NCBI GenBank assembly: GCA_027923505.1 | Contig: BROI01000028.1 | Location: forward strand, 186,001-250,000 | DNA length: 64,000 nucleotides | Direction of reading: 5' to 3' | From: Mayamaea pseudoterrestris | Lineage: Eukaryota; Bacillariophyta; Bacillariophyceae; Sellaphorales; Sellaphoraceae | In this document: in pieces, positions 1 to 12,000 of the stretch | How the letters are laid out: each line of letters starts with the position of its first letter | Numbering within the stretch: position 1 is the stretch's first letter | Position numbers and translations under genes: made by a program | The notes under the pieces: model-generated | What the model saw: only the letters and a program-made list of their open reading frames with translations | What the model was told of the DNA's origin: nothing | Databases searched by the model: none

Positions 1-848
1 ACGACCGTTGCCGCTTGGGCGCTCCTCGCTCGTCCTCGAATGCGGGCAGCTATATTGCCGCGACCTGCGTGACCGGCTTGTAAAATCGACTCTGGCAGGT
101 TGTATTGACTCCGAATATCAACACTTGCGCGATTCAGTTGCTCTGCATTGTTCGTGGAAGCAGATGCTGTTGCATTTAGAGCGTTTACAACATTATCGCC
201 TGCACCGGCAAATCGCCTTCTATTTAGACTCGATTGTAAATTAATAAGACCTGCATCAGGATGCAGTTGACCGCCCCAGGGACGCGTCCGTGTACCGAAT
301 AAGAAGTTTGATTCACGTCCCATCGTTCGTCTCGTCCAAGAGTCCCGCTGACGAGCATGTGCATCAGGTTCGGGCGATTTATCACACAAAATGCCAAACT
401 GAACCAATTTCGGACTTGCTCCAGACTTCTTGTCTGCTGCTCGCGCCGCTTCTATTTGCTCCTGCAAGTGTTGAATCCACGCGCGCTCCTTGAAACGCAT
501 CGGAATGGTATCTCCCGGGAATACAACAACGTCCATGTTCATGACCGCAAGCGTTCTGTAATTGGGACGAATTGCCAGTGGTTCCTGCGAATTGCGACGA
601 ATAGTCGTTGCAGCAGTCGAGTCATCGTACGGATTCGTCTTGTAAGTGGAAGTTTCCCGAGTGGTTTGGCGAGTATCAGTTGTATTTGCATCGCTGCCAA
701 GATTTACAGCAGTCGATGATGCAATATTCGTCCAGTGATTCGCCGTGGAAAGAATTTGTAGCGAGCCCGATGGAAGGTAGGAGTGTTCGCGCGCGGTCGG
801 CTGCAGCGGCAGCGATGGAGCGGAGGCGCGCTCTGGATCAGACGACAT
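1..848 (-). CDS. Cereblon-like LON-domain protein, N-terminal part (cut by window edge)
   Basis: An uninterrupted 282-codon frame runs from the ATG at 848-846 to the window start without a stop, so the C-terminal end is missing. The first 100 or so residues are low-complexity and rich in Ser, Thr and Pro. Around residues 125-145 the stretch VVVFPGDTIPMRF, followed by a helix and later QFGIL, resembles the start of the LON substrate-binding domain of cereblon (human: MILIPGQTLPLQL...). In known family members this domain sits in a CUL4-DDB1 ubiquitin ligase receptor and is followed by a CULT domain, which would lie outside the window. A Gly/Arg/Asn-rich stretch interrupts the LON region after residue 200, an insertion relative to animal cereblon. 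It is divergent from TIMELESS. Assignment is by motif only; another LON-domain protein is possible. Confidence 0.6.
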   Translation of the reverse strand, partial: MSSDPERASAPSLPLQPTAREHSYLPSGSLQILSTANHWTNIASSTAVNLGSDANTTDTRQTTRETSTYKTNPYDDSTAATTIRRNSQEPLAIRPNYRTLAVMNMDVVVFPGDTIPMRFKERAWIQHLQEQIEAARAADKKSGASPKLVQFGILCDKSPEPDAHARQRDSWTRRTMGRESNFLFGTRTRPWGGQLHPDAGLINLQSSLNRRRFAGAGDNVVNALNATASASTNNAEQLNRASVDIRSQYNLPESILQAGHAGRGNIAARIRGRARSAQAATV

Positions 849-1312
849 GCTGTTAATTTTAATGTATCGAATATAGCAACAATAAAGGGAGACGGCGAAA
901 TGTTTTGTCAAGCAGCGAACTCGTCGATCTTGATCACACTTCTTGTCATGTTGTGATGTGTGATGTGCGAAATGGCCTGCCAAGATATCGCTGCGACAGA
1001 GTATTCACTGTGGAGACGAACACTTTCATTCCCGTCTGACGTCATCGGCATTGGCATGCATTGGTTCTCGATCGTGCATCATGCAAAGGGTCGACATTCG
1101 ACCATGACATTGCTGAGCGGACCATATCATAAGCTACAAGTGCTACAGTTTGCGGTTTGAGTTGCAACCGATTAAACGAAAGTTGCGAGATTGTGACGAA
1201 TACGGTCGCTTTATTTACTCACCCTTCGGCAACACATTCCGACTCGACGATTCATCGGCTCATCGATCGTGCATCGCTCCTCCACCAAAATCGCAACGAC
1301 AACTTTATCAAC
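849..1312. other. Divergent intergenic region (cereblon-like / TIMELESS)
   Basis: This 464-bp spacer separates two divergently transcribed genes and probably holds both promoters. The only notable element is a minus-strand copy of the recurrent motif GTCGCAGCG at 989-997, inside a longer match (CTGTCGCAGCGATAT) to the copy at 21431. Short frames here have no recognisable product. A frame joined to TIMELESS extends upstream of 1313 but has no ATG. Confidence 0.5.
989..997 (-). promoter_or_regulatory. Recurrent motif GTCGCAGCG
   Basis: Exact copy of a 9-mer that recurs in other intergenic regions of this window. It lies 316 bp upstream of the TIMELESS start and 141 bp upstream of the cereblon-like start. 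A regulatory role is inferred from position and recurrence only. Confidence 0.35.
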
Positions 1313-4300
1313 ATGGAAGCAGCCACTCAGTCTCCTCCGAGCGCGCCTCTGCCTTCAACGACTGGCATGAAACCAACAGCAGCCACTGTATCGCCCGAGG
1401 CATTTTCGTCCTTGTCGTCTCGCATGCAAGTCAACAAAAACGTTGTCGACGAACTTCTCTTGGTTTGCGGAGTGATTGGAACTGCAGCTGAAGGTGATCA
1501 GTTTGTTCCAGTCACGGATTGTCTCAATTGGTTGCAAGATTTACAGCGAGCATTGCGTCGAGATGAAGATTTGTATCGGCCCATTAGCTTGCTGCTTGGA
1601 CAGTGGAAGGTGGTGCCGCAAAAGCTGCTTCCACTCGTCATGACTTGTCGATACGATACGGCCATGGTGTTGACTGTGTGCAAGATTTTGGTGATTTTGA
1701 CCAAGCCACTTGCGGGAAATACCGTCCGAGCCGCGCAAATGGTGATTGATACGAAAAAGACAAAGAGTAGTCCACCAGAGTAAGTGAAGCGAATCTGAGT
1801 GAACCTGGTATGCTTTTGCTGTTTCCTTAAAATACTGCATCTTACTCTTCGATGATATCTCTTGTAACATCATTAAGGTTTGAAATGCTCATTGCGCAAA
1901 AGATCAAGCTCCGCGAGAACGCATTGGCCCAGTGTAACACGCTGCTTGATCTCAAACATTCAATTTGCCATCATCCGTCACACTACGGCAGCGACGACGG
2001 TAACGGAGGTCTACTATCCATATTTGTTTCCTTGCTTGCCGAACCCTTGTCGAAAGCCGGTACGGCTCGGACAGACGCCGACCACTTGACAATTGAGCTA
2101 GTGTTGCACTTGTTTCGAAACTTGCTTGCGGCGGAGTCTTTGCTTGGAGGTGATGCCAGCCACCGATCGCAGCAGCTCCACAATGATTTGATTGTCCTGC
2201 TGGAGCAGGAAATGGTTTTGGAAATCCTGTTTGTTCTGGCGGCAGACTTGGAAGCCCGAGAGAATCAGCCGTACAATCTAATGGTCATGGAACTGGTGCA
2301 TCACATGTTGAAGCATCACGATCCAACCGCTGTGGCGCGAGCCAACGCCAAGGACCATCGGCAAGGAAGCGCTACTGCCCCAAAGGTCCAGTCGGGTCGT
2401 TTGAAAGAGCAGCTTTTGCGCGAAAAGCAGTCTATTGCTTCCAACGCGCTCACTCGCCATTCACGCTTTGGTGGCACACTTGTTGTGGAGAAGCATGGGC
2501 GCAAGCAAATCATTCCAGTCGTCCGCGTCGGAGAAAAGCGCAAGGTATTGCCCGCCATTGCGAAGAAGAGGCGAAATAAACGATCGGATCCTTTTGTAAG
2601 TGGAACGTTATCAGTACACGATGAGGGAGGACCGTCACAGCAACGAGCGATGAAGACTATAAATATCTTTTGCGAGCGCTTTGTGAGAGATTGCTATGGG
2701 CCATTCACTAAGAGCGTTAAAAATGAGTTTCGTCGCGAGTCAGCTAGACTGGAAGATGCAGACAATGCCGTATTCTTCCGCATCATTTGGTTCTTTTGCC
2801 AGTGGTGGCGTGTCTCGGGCAAGAACAAGCTTATGCCGACCGAGACGGGCGGAGAAAACCGAGCAGCCTCAGAAAGCGCGCTGGGTCAATTGATCTTTAC
2901 CATGGATATCTACACTTTCAATCTGGTTTTGAAATCCATCGACTCTTTCCTGGATCGCAAGCATTACGCACGCTTGGCGCAGTCGGTTGCAGTTTATAGC
3001 GAGCTTACTCACCTCCTGCACGTCATGTACAATTCGCCCGAGCAGACGGAGCAGATTATGGCCATGGGTCTCATGAATCGGTTATTTTACGCCAGTGAGC
3101 CCCTGGACCGGCTGCCTAAACTGCTAAGCCGATGGATACCTGGGACATGCACGCGAGAGTATCTCTGTGATCTGGCAGAGCTGACTCACATGACGCTGAA
3201 GGTACTCGACGAAAGCTACAAGAAAAGTGAAGGAGCTGCGATGAGACAAGGCGAAAAGCAAGACAAGGTTGACAGGATGCGTGCCCAAGCAGCAGAGTTT
3301 GACGTAGGCGTATACTTTGGACGAAAGATTGTCTCCAACCAAATGGTATTCATGTATACGCAGCTGCTTTCGCGGTATGCTTCAAATGCCCCGCACGTCA
3401 ACCACCGAATCATTGCTTTATTCCTACGGCTTGGCAAGCATAAGGTTGTCTCTCCCGACGCATCTCCGGAAGCGAGTACCTTCTTGCTTCGCCATAAAGT
3501 CGCGTCTCTCGAGCCTATGCTATACAATGTGCACTTGCTTAATGTAATCGACAAGATTCTAAACGACATGAGCATCCGTCGCCAGCAAGACTATGCATCT
3601 CTTCTTTCTTATGCGGCGAGCTTCATATTCAACTTTGCGCAAGCCGCTAAGATCAACCCTGTCCTGTTTGTCGAAGCTCTTTTCAAGCAGCCACATCCGC
3701 ATAGGTTTAGTGAATTGACCGCCAATATGTACGTCAACGATGAACTGCGCCAAATTGCTGAACGCGATCTCTACATGGAAGAGGGAAAGGCTTTGGAGCA
3801 GGAGGAGTTGAAGGTGAAGCAAAAGGCAGGCAACGACTCGGAATCTTCAGACGATGAATTAGAGTTTGATGACTCTGGTATCACGGGCGGCACTTCGCCG
3901 ACGAAAATTAAGAAATTGAAGAAGCGGCGGATGATCAAGAAGAAAAGGATTGCTATTGATAGTGACAATGCCAGCTCCGGTGAAGGAAGTGTAGACGCAA
4001 ACGAGCCGTTCAAGGCAACTGGCACGGTCGACAAAAGTTCCCTCGCAAAGGATTCGGCAGACACTGATTCTGAAGGCGAGCAAGAAATGCAGACTGGAGA
4101 GAAATCAAAGTCGCGAAAGAAGCAGAGACACAGCATGGGCGACGAGGATGATGACGCCAGCAAAGCCTCGACCAGGGGCAACACTGTCAACGCCGGCTCC
4201 CTAAGATTCTCGGATAAAGGTGACGACGACTCAGACGATGGGCCCACTCTCGATCGAGAACAGCGGTCAGCTGAGAAGTTTGCCAAAATGAAGAAAGCTA

Positions 4301-4425
4301 TAGGGGCGATGAATACGTCAAACAGCGAAAGTGGCGACGAAGAAGTAGATGCGGCGACACAGAAATCAACAGCTGGAATTGGCCGAAGCTTGTACGACGG
4401 TGACAACGGCAATGATACCGACTAA
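1313..4425 (+). CDS. TIMELESS: TIMELESS/Tof1-like replication fork protection protein
   Basis: Two exons, 1313-1779 and 1878-4425, joined across a GT-AG intron (GTAAGT donor) that splits a GAG codon; 1004 residues. The first in-frame ATG is 1313, in a good context (AACATGG). The N-terminal region (about residues 40-300) matches the TIMELESS domain, including DCLNWLQDLQRALRRDED and the hallmark RHSRFGGTLVV near residue 216. A helical middle part follows. The last 250 residues are acidic with basic clusters (KKLKKRRMIKKKR), as in Tof1/Swi1/TIMELESS tails. In the known family, this protein with Tipin/Csm3 travels with the replisome, stabilises paused forks and supports checkpoint signalling and cohesion. 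I see no C-terminal PARP1-binding region. The identification is strong; function is inferred from the family. Confidence 0.9.
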
Positions 4426-4475
4426 TTTAGTGCTATATGCATGGCGCAATGACTCAACTTATCATTATATATTTA

Positions 4476-5714
4476 CTAAAATATGACATCACATGCACTG
4501 CGAACGATAAAGTAGATCTGAGATTTAGATTTTTGACGTCGCGCCATAATCACAAGCGTCCGGATCGCCGCCCGACGCAAAAGAGGATTCGTGATCTTCA
4601 GTACTTCCTCCATTCGAAGAGGCACCATTTTGTTAAGTTGCAAGCAACGCACAATCTGACATATCCATGTACGTGGGTGTTTACAATTTTTCGGAAGCTG
4701 CACATCCTGCAAGAAGGGGCTCGATTTGACCAAGTCGGCAATCAGTTGCGAATACACATACGGTTCTTGTAGAGCGTCGAGGGTTCGGATCAGAGGATCA
4801 AACCCGATCTTCTGCATGGTAGGATGCGCTTTCATCAATGGGCAGAGCGCTTCCCAAAATGTGAGTAAATCAAACCAAGCACCACTTAGACGTAGCGTCG
4901 TCAGCCGTAGCCTGTGCAAAACATTCGCGAGGGATGTAGCGTTGCGGACGCATAAAGCCTTTAGCGCATCGCGTGTTTCCCCAGCGTATGGGAATCCTTG
5001 GCTTGTATGGATCCGGAGTGATGTTACTTGAGAAGCTTCATTCAGCGACCAAATGCAATCGTCATTATTACTATATATATTAATATATAAATGCAGTGTG
5101 TTCAAAGTCACCGGAAAAGTACCATTTACCTGGACATGAACCAAGCAAAGATTTGGAATCAACGACGCACCCAAAGCATCAAAATGACCCTTATCAAGAC
5201 AGAGATAGGAAATGCTGAGCGTCGTCAAAGAGTCATTTGGCTCTACAAAAGTCGCCAACGCAGCTGAGGAAAATGGAAAGCGAGAACTACCAGCATTCTT
5301 TCCGTCAAATTCCACCGACTTGATTCGAAGGGCTCTTAAAATATGCAGGAGATTGTCGAGTGGTAAGGTATCCATGGGTTGCAAGCCGTCGTTTTGAACC
5401 ATGTAGACGCCAATCTTAAGGTCCTGATGAAAATGTCCGTCATGAGAGGTGACGTGCAACAAAAAGGTGAATTCGTCATGTCGCCGCAATTTACGCGCGA
5501 TAGGACCTCGCGAGTCGATGAGGAAAAGGTGCCGAGATAGCCAGACAATTCTAGTCCGCCCGTATTCCGCGAAGATACGAATATTACTGCCTTGAAAGGC
5601 AGCATGTATGAGCTCAGGTCTCACTAGCTCGACTTCGGAGCACCCGCGAAAGTCTTCTCCAAGGCCGTTCTCGGGAGTCCCCAAGCGGTGAATGGCGGCA
5701 AAACACGACTCCAT
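4476..5714 (-). CDS. Unknown protein, 412 residues, weakly LRR-like
   Basis: Single-exon frame from ATG 5714-5712 to a stop at 4476, only about 50 bp from the TIMELESS 3' end (convergent). I do not recognise a family. The middle (about residues 120-290) has Leu-rich segments with spacing like degenerate leucine-rich repeats (SLTTLSISYLCLDKGHFDAL, RLTTLRLSGAWFDLL). The last 60 residues are basic and Leu-rich. I see no signal peptide or membrane segment. The long frame and codon use like its neighbours argue that it is real. It could be a lineage-specific LRR-type protein, or F-box/LRR-like without a visible F-box. Confidence 0.6.
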   Translation of the reverse strand: MESCFAAIHRLGTPENGLGEDFRGCSEVELVRPELIHAAFQGSNIRIFAEYGRTRIVWLSRHLFLIDSRGPIARKLRRHDEFTFLLHVTSHDGHFHQDLKIGVYMVQNDGLQPMDTLPLDNLLHILRALRIKSVEFDGKNAGSSRFPFSSAALATFVEPNDSLTTLSISYLCLDKGHFDALGASLIPNLCLVHVQVNGTFPVTLNTLHLYINIYSNNDDCIWSLNEASQVTSLRIHTSQGFPYAGETRDALKALCVRNATSLANVLHRLRLTTLRLSGAWFDLLTFWEALCPLMKAHPTMQKIGFDPLIRTLDALQEPYVYSQLIADLVKSSPFLQDVQLPKNCKHPRTWICQIVRCLQLNKMVPLRMEEVLKITNPLLRRAAIRTLVIMARRQKSKSQIYFIVRSACDVIF

Positions 5715-5844
5715 TAGTTTTACTTGCTTCTACTAGTGCTGTCGCGTAGATCTGTATCAATTCACTTGCAGGATATGATAGCAGCGTGGGCTTTCTCGCT
5801 GCTGGCTTTTTGAAAAACCATGGCGATGAGTGTGAGCGTATTAT

Positions 5845-5853
5845 GTCGCAGTG
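5845..5853 (+). promoter_or_regulatory. Recurrent motif GTCGCAGTG
   Basis: Variant copy of the recurrent GTCGCAGYG motif, in the 291-bp divergent spacer between the unknown gene ending at 5714 and the large gene starting at 6006. It lies 153 bp upstream of the latter. The role is inferred. Confidence 0.3.
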
Positions 5854-6005
5854 TGACAATAGCGCGAATGAATGCGAGTCTTAATTGCGCGCCAGTCGTC
5901 GGAACGATGCGCGCATCACCATGGCGGAGCAAAAATCGTAGCCGTTCCATTCCGTCTTTTCACAGCAACTGCCTACCCTGATACATTCAGCAGCAATTTG
6001 TAATA

Positions 6006-9000
6006 ATGGATCGCAAGCCTCCTGCCGATGCAACGATAGAACCCCAGCGCAAAAAGCCGCGACGAGTGGGGGTGATTGCCCTTGAAGACATCAAAACGGT
6101 GATCCCAGCTTCGCAACTTCCATGGAACAATCGTGATATAGAGCCTGTTGGTGGCCTGCGCATTCCGTCACAGGGAATCGCTCTTCCGTTTGACATTGAT
6201 GAGTCGGATCCTATTTTGCAGAACGCCATCAGTGAAACTGCTGGGGCGACAGAAACCGCTGCCTCTGCGAACCCAGAAAGGACGGACGCGGCGAGTCGCG
6301 TGGCAGCGACGAACATTGGACTAACTGACGGGACGGCTTCTTCGTCTGGTGACAAATCCCAGCTGCCCACGGATAAAACTAGTGATCAAAACTCTATCAA
6401 CGCACACGACAATTCGCAGTGGTCGGACGAGATCTACGAAACTTTTCCAATCACCATTGCAGCGAAAGGATCACTGTCGGGAACTCTTGGTCTATATGAC
6501 GCAACTCCCGACATGATCAAAAGATTCAAATGCCATTCGAATCAAAATATTTGCAAGGTGACTGGAATGACACCCGACGGCATTGGAACTGCCAGCGGCT
6601 TACGAGTGGGAGATTTTTTCGTCAAGCGAATAGATGCTGCCACCGTCGCTTTGGAGGACTATGAAAGTGTTTTCGATCGACTCAAATCGGCGGAACGACC
6701 ATTGACGCTTTTGATTGCGCGCTTGCGAAGCCAAAGTTCTAAGGAACTTGCATCGACAGTGTCTGCGCAACCGCAAGCAGCTGCAGGGGATGCGTCTACA
6801 ACAAATGCACTGGAGTCTGCGCCAATCGAGGCGCCCAGCCAAGAAACACTGGCACAACCAACAACGAAGGAACAAACTGCTGCGGCCAGTTCTGGCAAGG
6901 ATGAGTCGGATGAGCTGAACACCTCGTCAACTCGTAGTGAAAGAACTGCTGTTGCAGCCTGTGACAAGCCATCCTTGCCAAGTGGTGACAATAGTGCTCC
7001 GTCGGCGAAAGGGGTGGAAGATTTGGAATGGGAGACAATGTTTCAGAGGTTCTGTAAAGTAGGGGAAGGCACTACGGAGTTAAAAGCTGGCATTGAAACA
7101 GATCAAGCACTTGCCGCGTGGATAGTTCAACAGCGATCACTGTCTGAGCATGGTAATGGCCAGTTAAGTAAAGAGAGAATTAGACAACTAGAGTCCAACG
7201 GGTTAGCGTTTGGCCGACCCGCGGTATCAGGTCCAGATTCAAGCTCCGGGGCAACAAGCGAACCGTGCGACACTGTTGTCGCCGATAAACGACTAATCGT
7301 TATGAACAACGCCCCACCTACAGTTACGAAACGCTCAATGCAAGTACCAACGCCTCGTAGCACAGGCGTCGTTGCAAACCAAGACAAGGGCGCACCCACT
7401 GCTGACTGGCTCGACATGTTCCATGCCTTGGTGGCTTATAAAGAGAAACATGGCACGTTTGTTGTACCAAATAACGTGGTTCATTGTGGCAAAAACCTGT
7501 CATTTTGGCTTCAAACACAACGCCGCCTTTACAAGAACAAATTTCGAAATACGAAACCTTTTCTATCGCAGCAAAAGATCGACTTATTTCGTTCCATATC
7601 GCTTGATCTAGACCCGTTGGGAAGGCTTTCGAATCAAGACAACGTGCCCGGTGGGACGAATGCAAACACGGAGCCTCCATCCGTCAATCTTGGCTCGGAA
7701 CGCGTGGAATTGGAGCTGACAAGGGCAAGCAGGAACGCAGAGAAAATGACGACCCGAGTTTTGTCGCAGGAGTCCGAGAACGACTCCGTGACTGCGGCGT
7801 CCGGACGCCCTGCTCTGGCTGACAGTGGACCTGAAACCGAATCTGCAAGACAAACGCAAGGCCATTTTTCCGCGCATGAACCGCCATCAGCTTCTATAGC
7901 AGTGATGAACGATGTGGTGGTGAATGATAGACTTTCGCATGGTCTGCCTGTTACCGCGGGCGATGTTTTGCCTACCACACCGGTGTGCGAGGCTGCGGAG
8001 AGAGCACACAAAGAACGATGTCTGTTAGAGAGTCGCGTCATGTCATGGCTTGATCGTCGAATTTGTGCCGCCGAAGAGAGTGCATACATGGACGAACAAA
8101 ACGTAGACATCACCCTTGCAGAAAAAAACGAGCGACGCACTGCCTTCGTGCAAGAGAATTTTCTAAAAGACAACGTTTCTTCTCCGATTAGTCAGTCTGA
8201 TTGCCTCCAGTTTGCATCCGAAGAGCGAAAATACTTGGAGGAAGTCAGTCTGGAAATTGAACAAGCTGCTGCAATTGCAAACAACATGTATACACAAATG
8301 ACATTAACGGATACGGCGAATACGGCGACGGACACCAGATTGGAAGTTCGCAACAATCAGCTCAAGTGTCATAGCCCAACCAATATTGCAAAGAAGCAAT
8401 TCAAAATGAAAGCTTTTTTGCCTTCCTTCCAAGTGCTCAACGGAATGAATAAACCGCTTTGGACCTTCGATGACATCGACAAGATTGCTCGTTCCGTCGA
8501 AGCTGCACCAAATATGAAGCTGCAAGGTGCCCTTACCGTTAAAGAATGCAAAGATGATGATTCCACTATCTGCCTAGAATTAATTGGATCGAAAGAAGTT
8601 AGTGAACAGATCATGTCGGCGATTGGAAATGTCCTTGGAAGACGTTGTCGCGCCCACGAAAAATGTGGGGCTGTTATAGGCGTTGACTCGCTGGTAACTG
8701 ACATTGATTGGACCAATAAAGATTTAAGATTGGGTAACCCGGCGTTTGTCAAAGAGACATATAAGGCGCCGCCGTCGTTGAATATAGTCGCTGCGGACAG
8801 GAGTCGAGAGGCACCACTTAAAGGTGTCAGTCCAAAAGTGGTTTCGTACACGCATTTTGCCAAAAAAGTTAAGGACGCTATTGATATCGAATGGAAGCAG
8901 TCGAAGATTGCATCGACTTTTGTATCTGGCCGCATGTGGGCCCGACACAAGAGGATGTTTGGTTTTCTCTGCGATGATGCCTGTAAATGTGTGTTTAGTT

Positions 9001-12000
9001 TAGGCAGTTTAAGCGCTACGGTGGTAGCAGACAAGCTCAGAGATCTTTCAAAGGAGGATTGGACGAACCCGCTGGCTTTGACTGCTAACAAAATGCCAGT
9101 TGGGTTTGTTTCCGCGTACGCGGATAAGTTTCTGCCGCGGCTACAAGAGAAGTACCCGCTAGAGTCACCTGCTGCATTGCTTGGTCGTCTTGTGAAGATG
9201 TGGCATGTGCACGAGACGGCCTGCAATAATGTTTGCGAATGTGACGCCAATATGGCGATGGAGAGTCCGAGCAAATTCGTCGCAACGGTCGACGCTTTGC
9301 AAAGCGTCATCCCACGAAAACGCAAGGTTTATGAAGTAGAACCTTCCAGCACGCTGCTCTCCAGCGGAAAAGACACTAAAAAGGCGGAAGCTCTTGCGAC
9401 GACTGGTGGTTTGGTTGCCAATAACTCGGAGTATGAAGTTGATTTTCGTGCTTCCGATCCACTGGGCTTCTTTTGTGTCTCCTACGAGAACCATATTCAC
9501 GAGTCAGCATGCAAAATTGCCTCTGTAGCTCCGAATGGCCAAGCTCGCTCGCTTGATACTAGGATCCAAGGCGGAACGATTATTATGAGCGCCTCGAATG
9601 AGGGCAACATGGAGCGCGTATCAACTCTAGCACATTTGCAAGAGCTGTATGAACGCGCCCATCGCAACAAGGGTTCGTTGCGTTTGTCGCTTAGTAACAA
9701 GGACGTCACCACTCTTACTATGGCTCAAGCAGAAGACCTCAAGTCGCATTGGTCAAGCGGCGGTAAATGGAAAGACACTACTTTAAAAGGCTGGGCGGGA
9801 GAAAGTCCGCGTCTGCTAGAATATGCCCCTGTTGTTCATCCAGACAGGCTCGCAGAATCGGCGGTACAAGTACTGCCTACTGCCGCAAGGACGGACATAC
9901 CGGTAGACGCACCTGATGCGCGTGCAAGATCAAAATGGATCATGTTTGAATCCACAAGAAATGTTGTGGGTCATTGTCAAGCACCGCCTATATTGAAACA
10001 ACGAACGTCAGCGGGGGAGAAATACGGTACGAAGCGCGTAAGGTTCCCTGCTAATGTAATAAAGGAGTACCGCGTGTATCTCACAGATCGGGCACCAAAC
10101 ATATTTTGGATTGAAAACTCATCAGGAAGTGCTGGGAAAGCCACTACGCAAGCACCATCGAAGGAGGATCTTTTGCAAGCTTTACAATTACAAGGATTTA
10201 AAGAAACGATTACACTTTTGCAGCGAGGCGCGGCCGCAGACATCGAGTCACCAGATGCGCTGACGATACTCTTGAAAGATGTTATAAATCCTTCACTAGT
10301 AAATACTGCCGCTCAATTGAAAATAAACCCGAATGATAAGACTCTTGCCAACATCCATCGAGATCTCTTCATCAAGAAGCAGCTCTTGAAGATTTGCGAG
10401 CGTCAGATACTAGCCGTAAAGAAAGTTAAAGCACTCAAGAAATGGGCTATGATTGAGCTCCAAATACTCTCGATTCATGATCTAAGCTTGAATTCCGTAG
10501 CTGAGAGTGGCAGCCAGTTGGTCCTTGCTGTTTTGAACCGCCACGATGAACCGCCGATTGCGAAGCTGCCAATGATGCCATTTGCAAGTTGCGTGAAGTA
10601 TACGGAATCGCCAATCTACGAAACCCGAGTCAATGTATTGTTAGAATCGCGACAATGGGATATCCATGTGAGTCAGCGCTACTCAAACGGCGTTCAAGTA
10701 CTTCTGGGCTCCGTAAGTGTATCTGCAAAATTCCTCGAAGAATTTTTTCAGGGGAAAAACAAAGCTGGCGACGGCGAAGAAGATTGGCAGACAGTAGATT
10801 GCGACATTGTACCAACTAGCACCAGTAAACTTATTGGCGGACGCATGCTTATAAAGTTTCGAAAAGTGGACATCGACGCCAAAGTTTTCGAGAAAAAGAG
10901 GAAGGAAGCAATTCAAGCAATAAAATTAATGTTTGACTGGATGAAGCAATTCAATATTAAAGAGTTGCACGATTCGGAAAGGGAAATGTATAGTTTGAGC
11001 GTGAACATGCGTATTAGTCAGCAACCACTTCTGGACACAGCCATTCAATTGGAAGAACCCGAGCTAATCCGGCAGGCGATGGACTTAGGCGCTGTTGCTT
11101 CAACGTCAGCACTCTTACTGGCTGAAAAATTAGAAGAAAACTTGTCGAGTTGTGAACGATCCGATAGTAATTCTACTAGCACTTTCACCAACGAGCGGCG
11201 CGCACGTATAAAGCAAATAATAAATCTGCTGGGCAACCTAGAGAGCGAGACATTGCAGGAGGTTTTGGACGTCACCGATCCACCCACTTCGACGTCCCCA
11301 TCCCCAGATCGCGTCATGCTCGAGGCGTCGCCGGAGACGGATGCAAAGATTGTGAAAGTACAAGCTCAACCGGAACAAGATGCTGGTCCACATAGAAAAA
11401 CTGAACTTTCAAAGCTACCTGTGCCGGACATGGAAAGACCTAAAGCACCGGCAAGACAATGGAACTCATTGCCATTAGTCGCGGCGTCTTGCAGACAGAA
11501 GGAAACGTCTGAATTATCTGATTTGAACCTGGAAAGACCACAACCACGGGAACGATCACCCACCCAATTGTCAGCGGAGACAGGTTTTCGCAGAGAGCCA
11601 GAAGCGTCGGAACGCCCTGAACTCGATTTGGATTGGCCGCAACAACGGGAACAATCACCCTCAACCTTGGCATCGCGCAAAGAGGTTGATACGCCGGTGC
11701 TACCTGGATTAGACTTGGAACGGTGGATCCTTTCCCGAGACCGCAAGCATGCATGCTGCTCTCACCAATACCGTGGAGGCTGTCGGAGTGCACGCACCAA
11801 TTGTCGCTTTATCCATATTAACTCACTCTGGGGCCCAGCTAATTTTGAATCGCTCTGGTCTTCCAGCAAATCGTCATTCACGGCAGAAGTGGAACGTCTT
11901 GTTGATCGACATGCCACTTATCGAACATGGGAGGCAGGCAATGGGACAGAGTGGTTCACAGCCAAGTATTCGTCCGTTGCGACTGGCGAGAACAGCAGGC

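Noticed and set aside
3771-4412. 213-codon frame antisense to the TIMELESS C-terminus
   Set aside because: Ser/Phe/Leu-rich mirror of the acidic Asp/Glu/Ser tail on the other strand; no family features.
8369-9325. 318-codon minus-strand frame inside the giant PDZ/HA protein gene
   Set aside because: Antisense to a strong, uninterrupted coding frame; composition and lack of motifs indicate a shadow.
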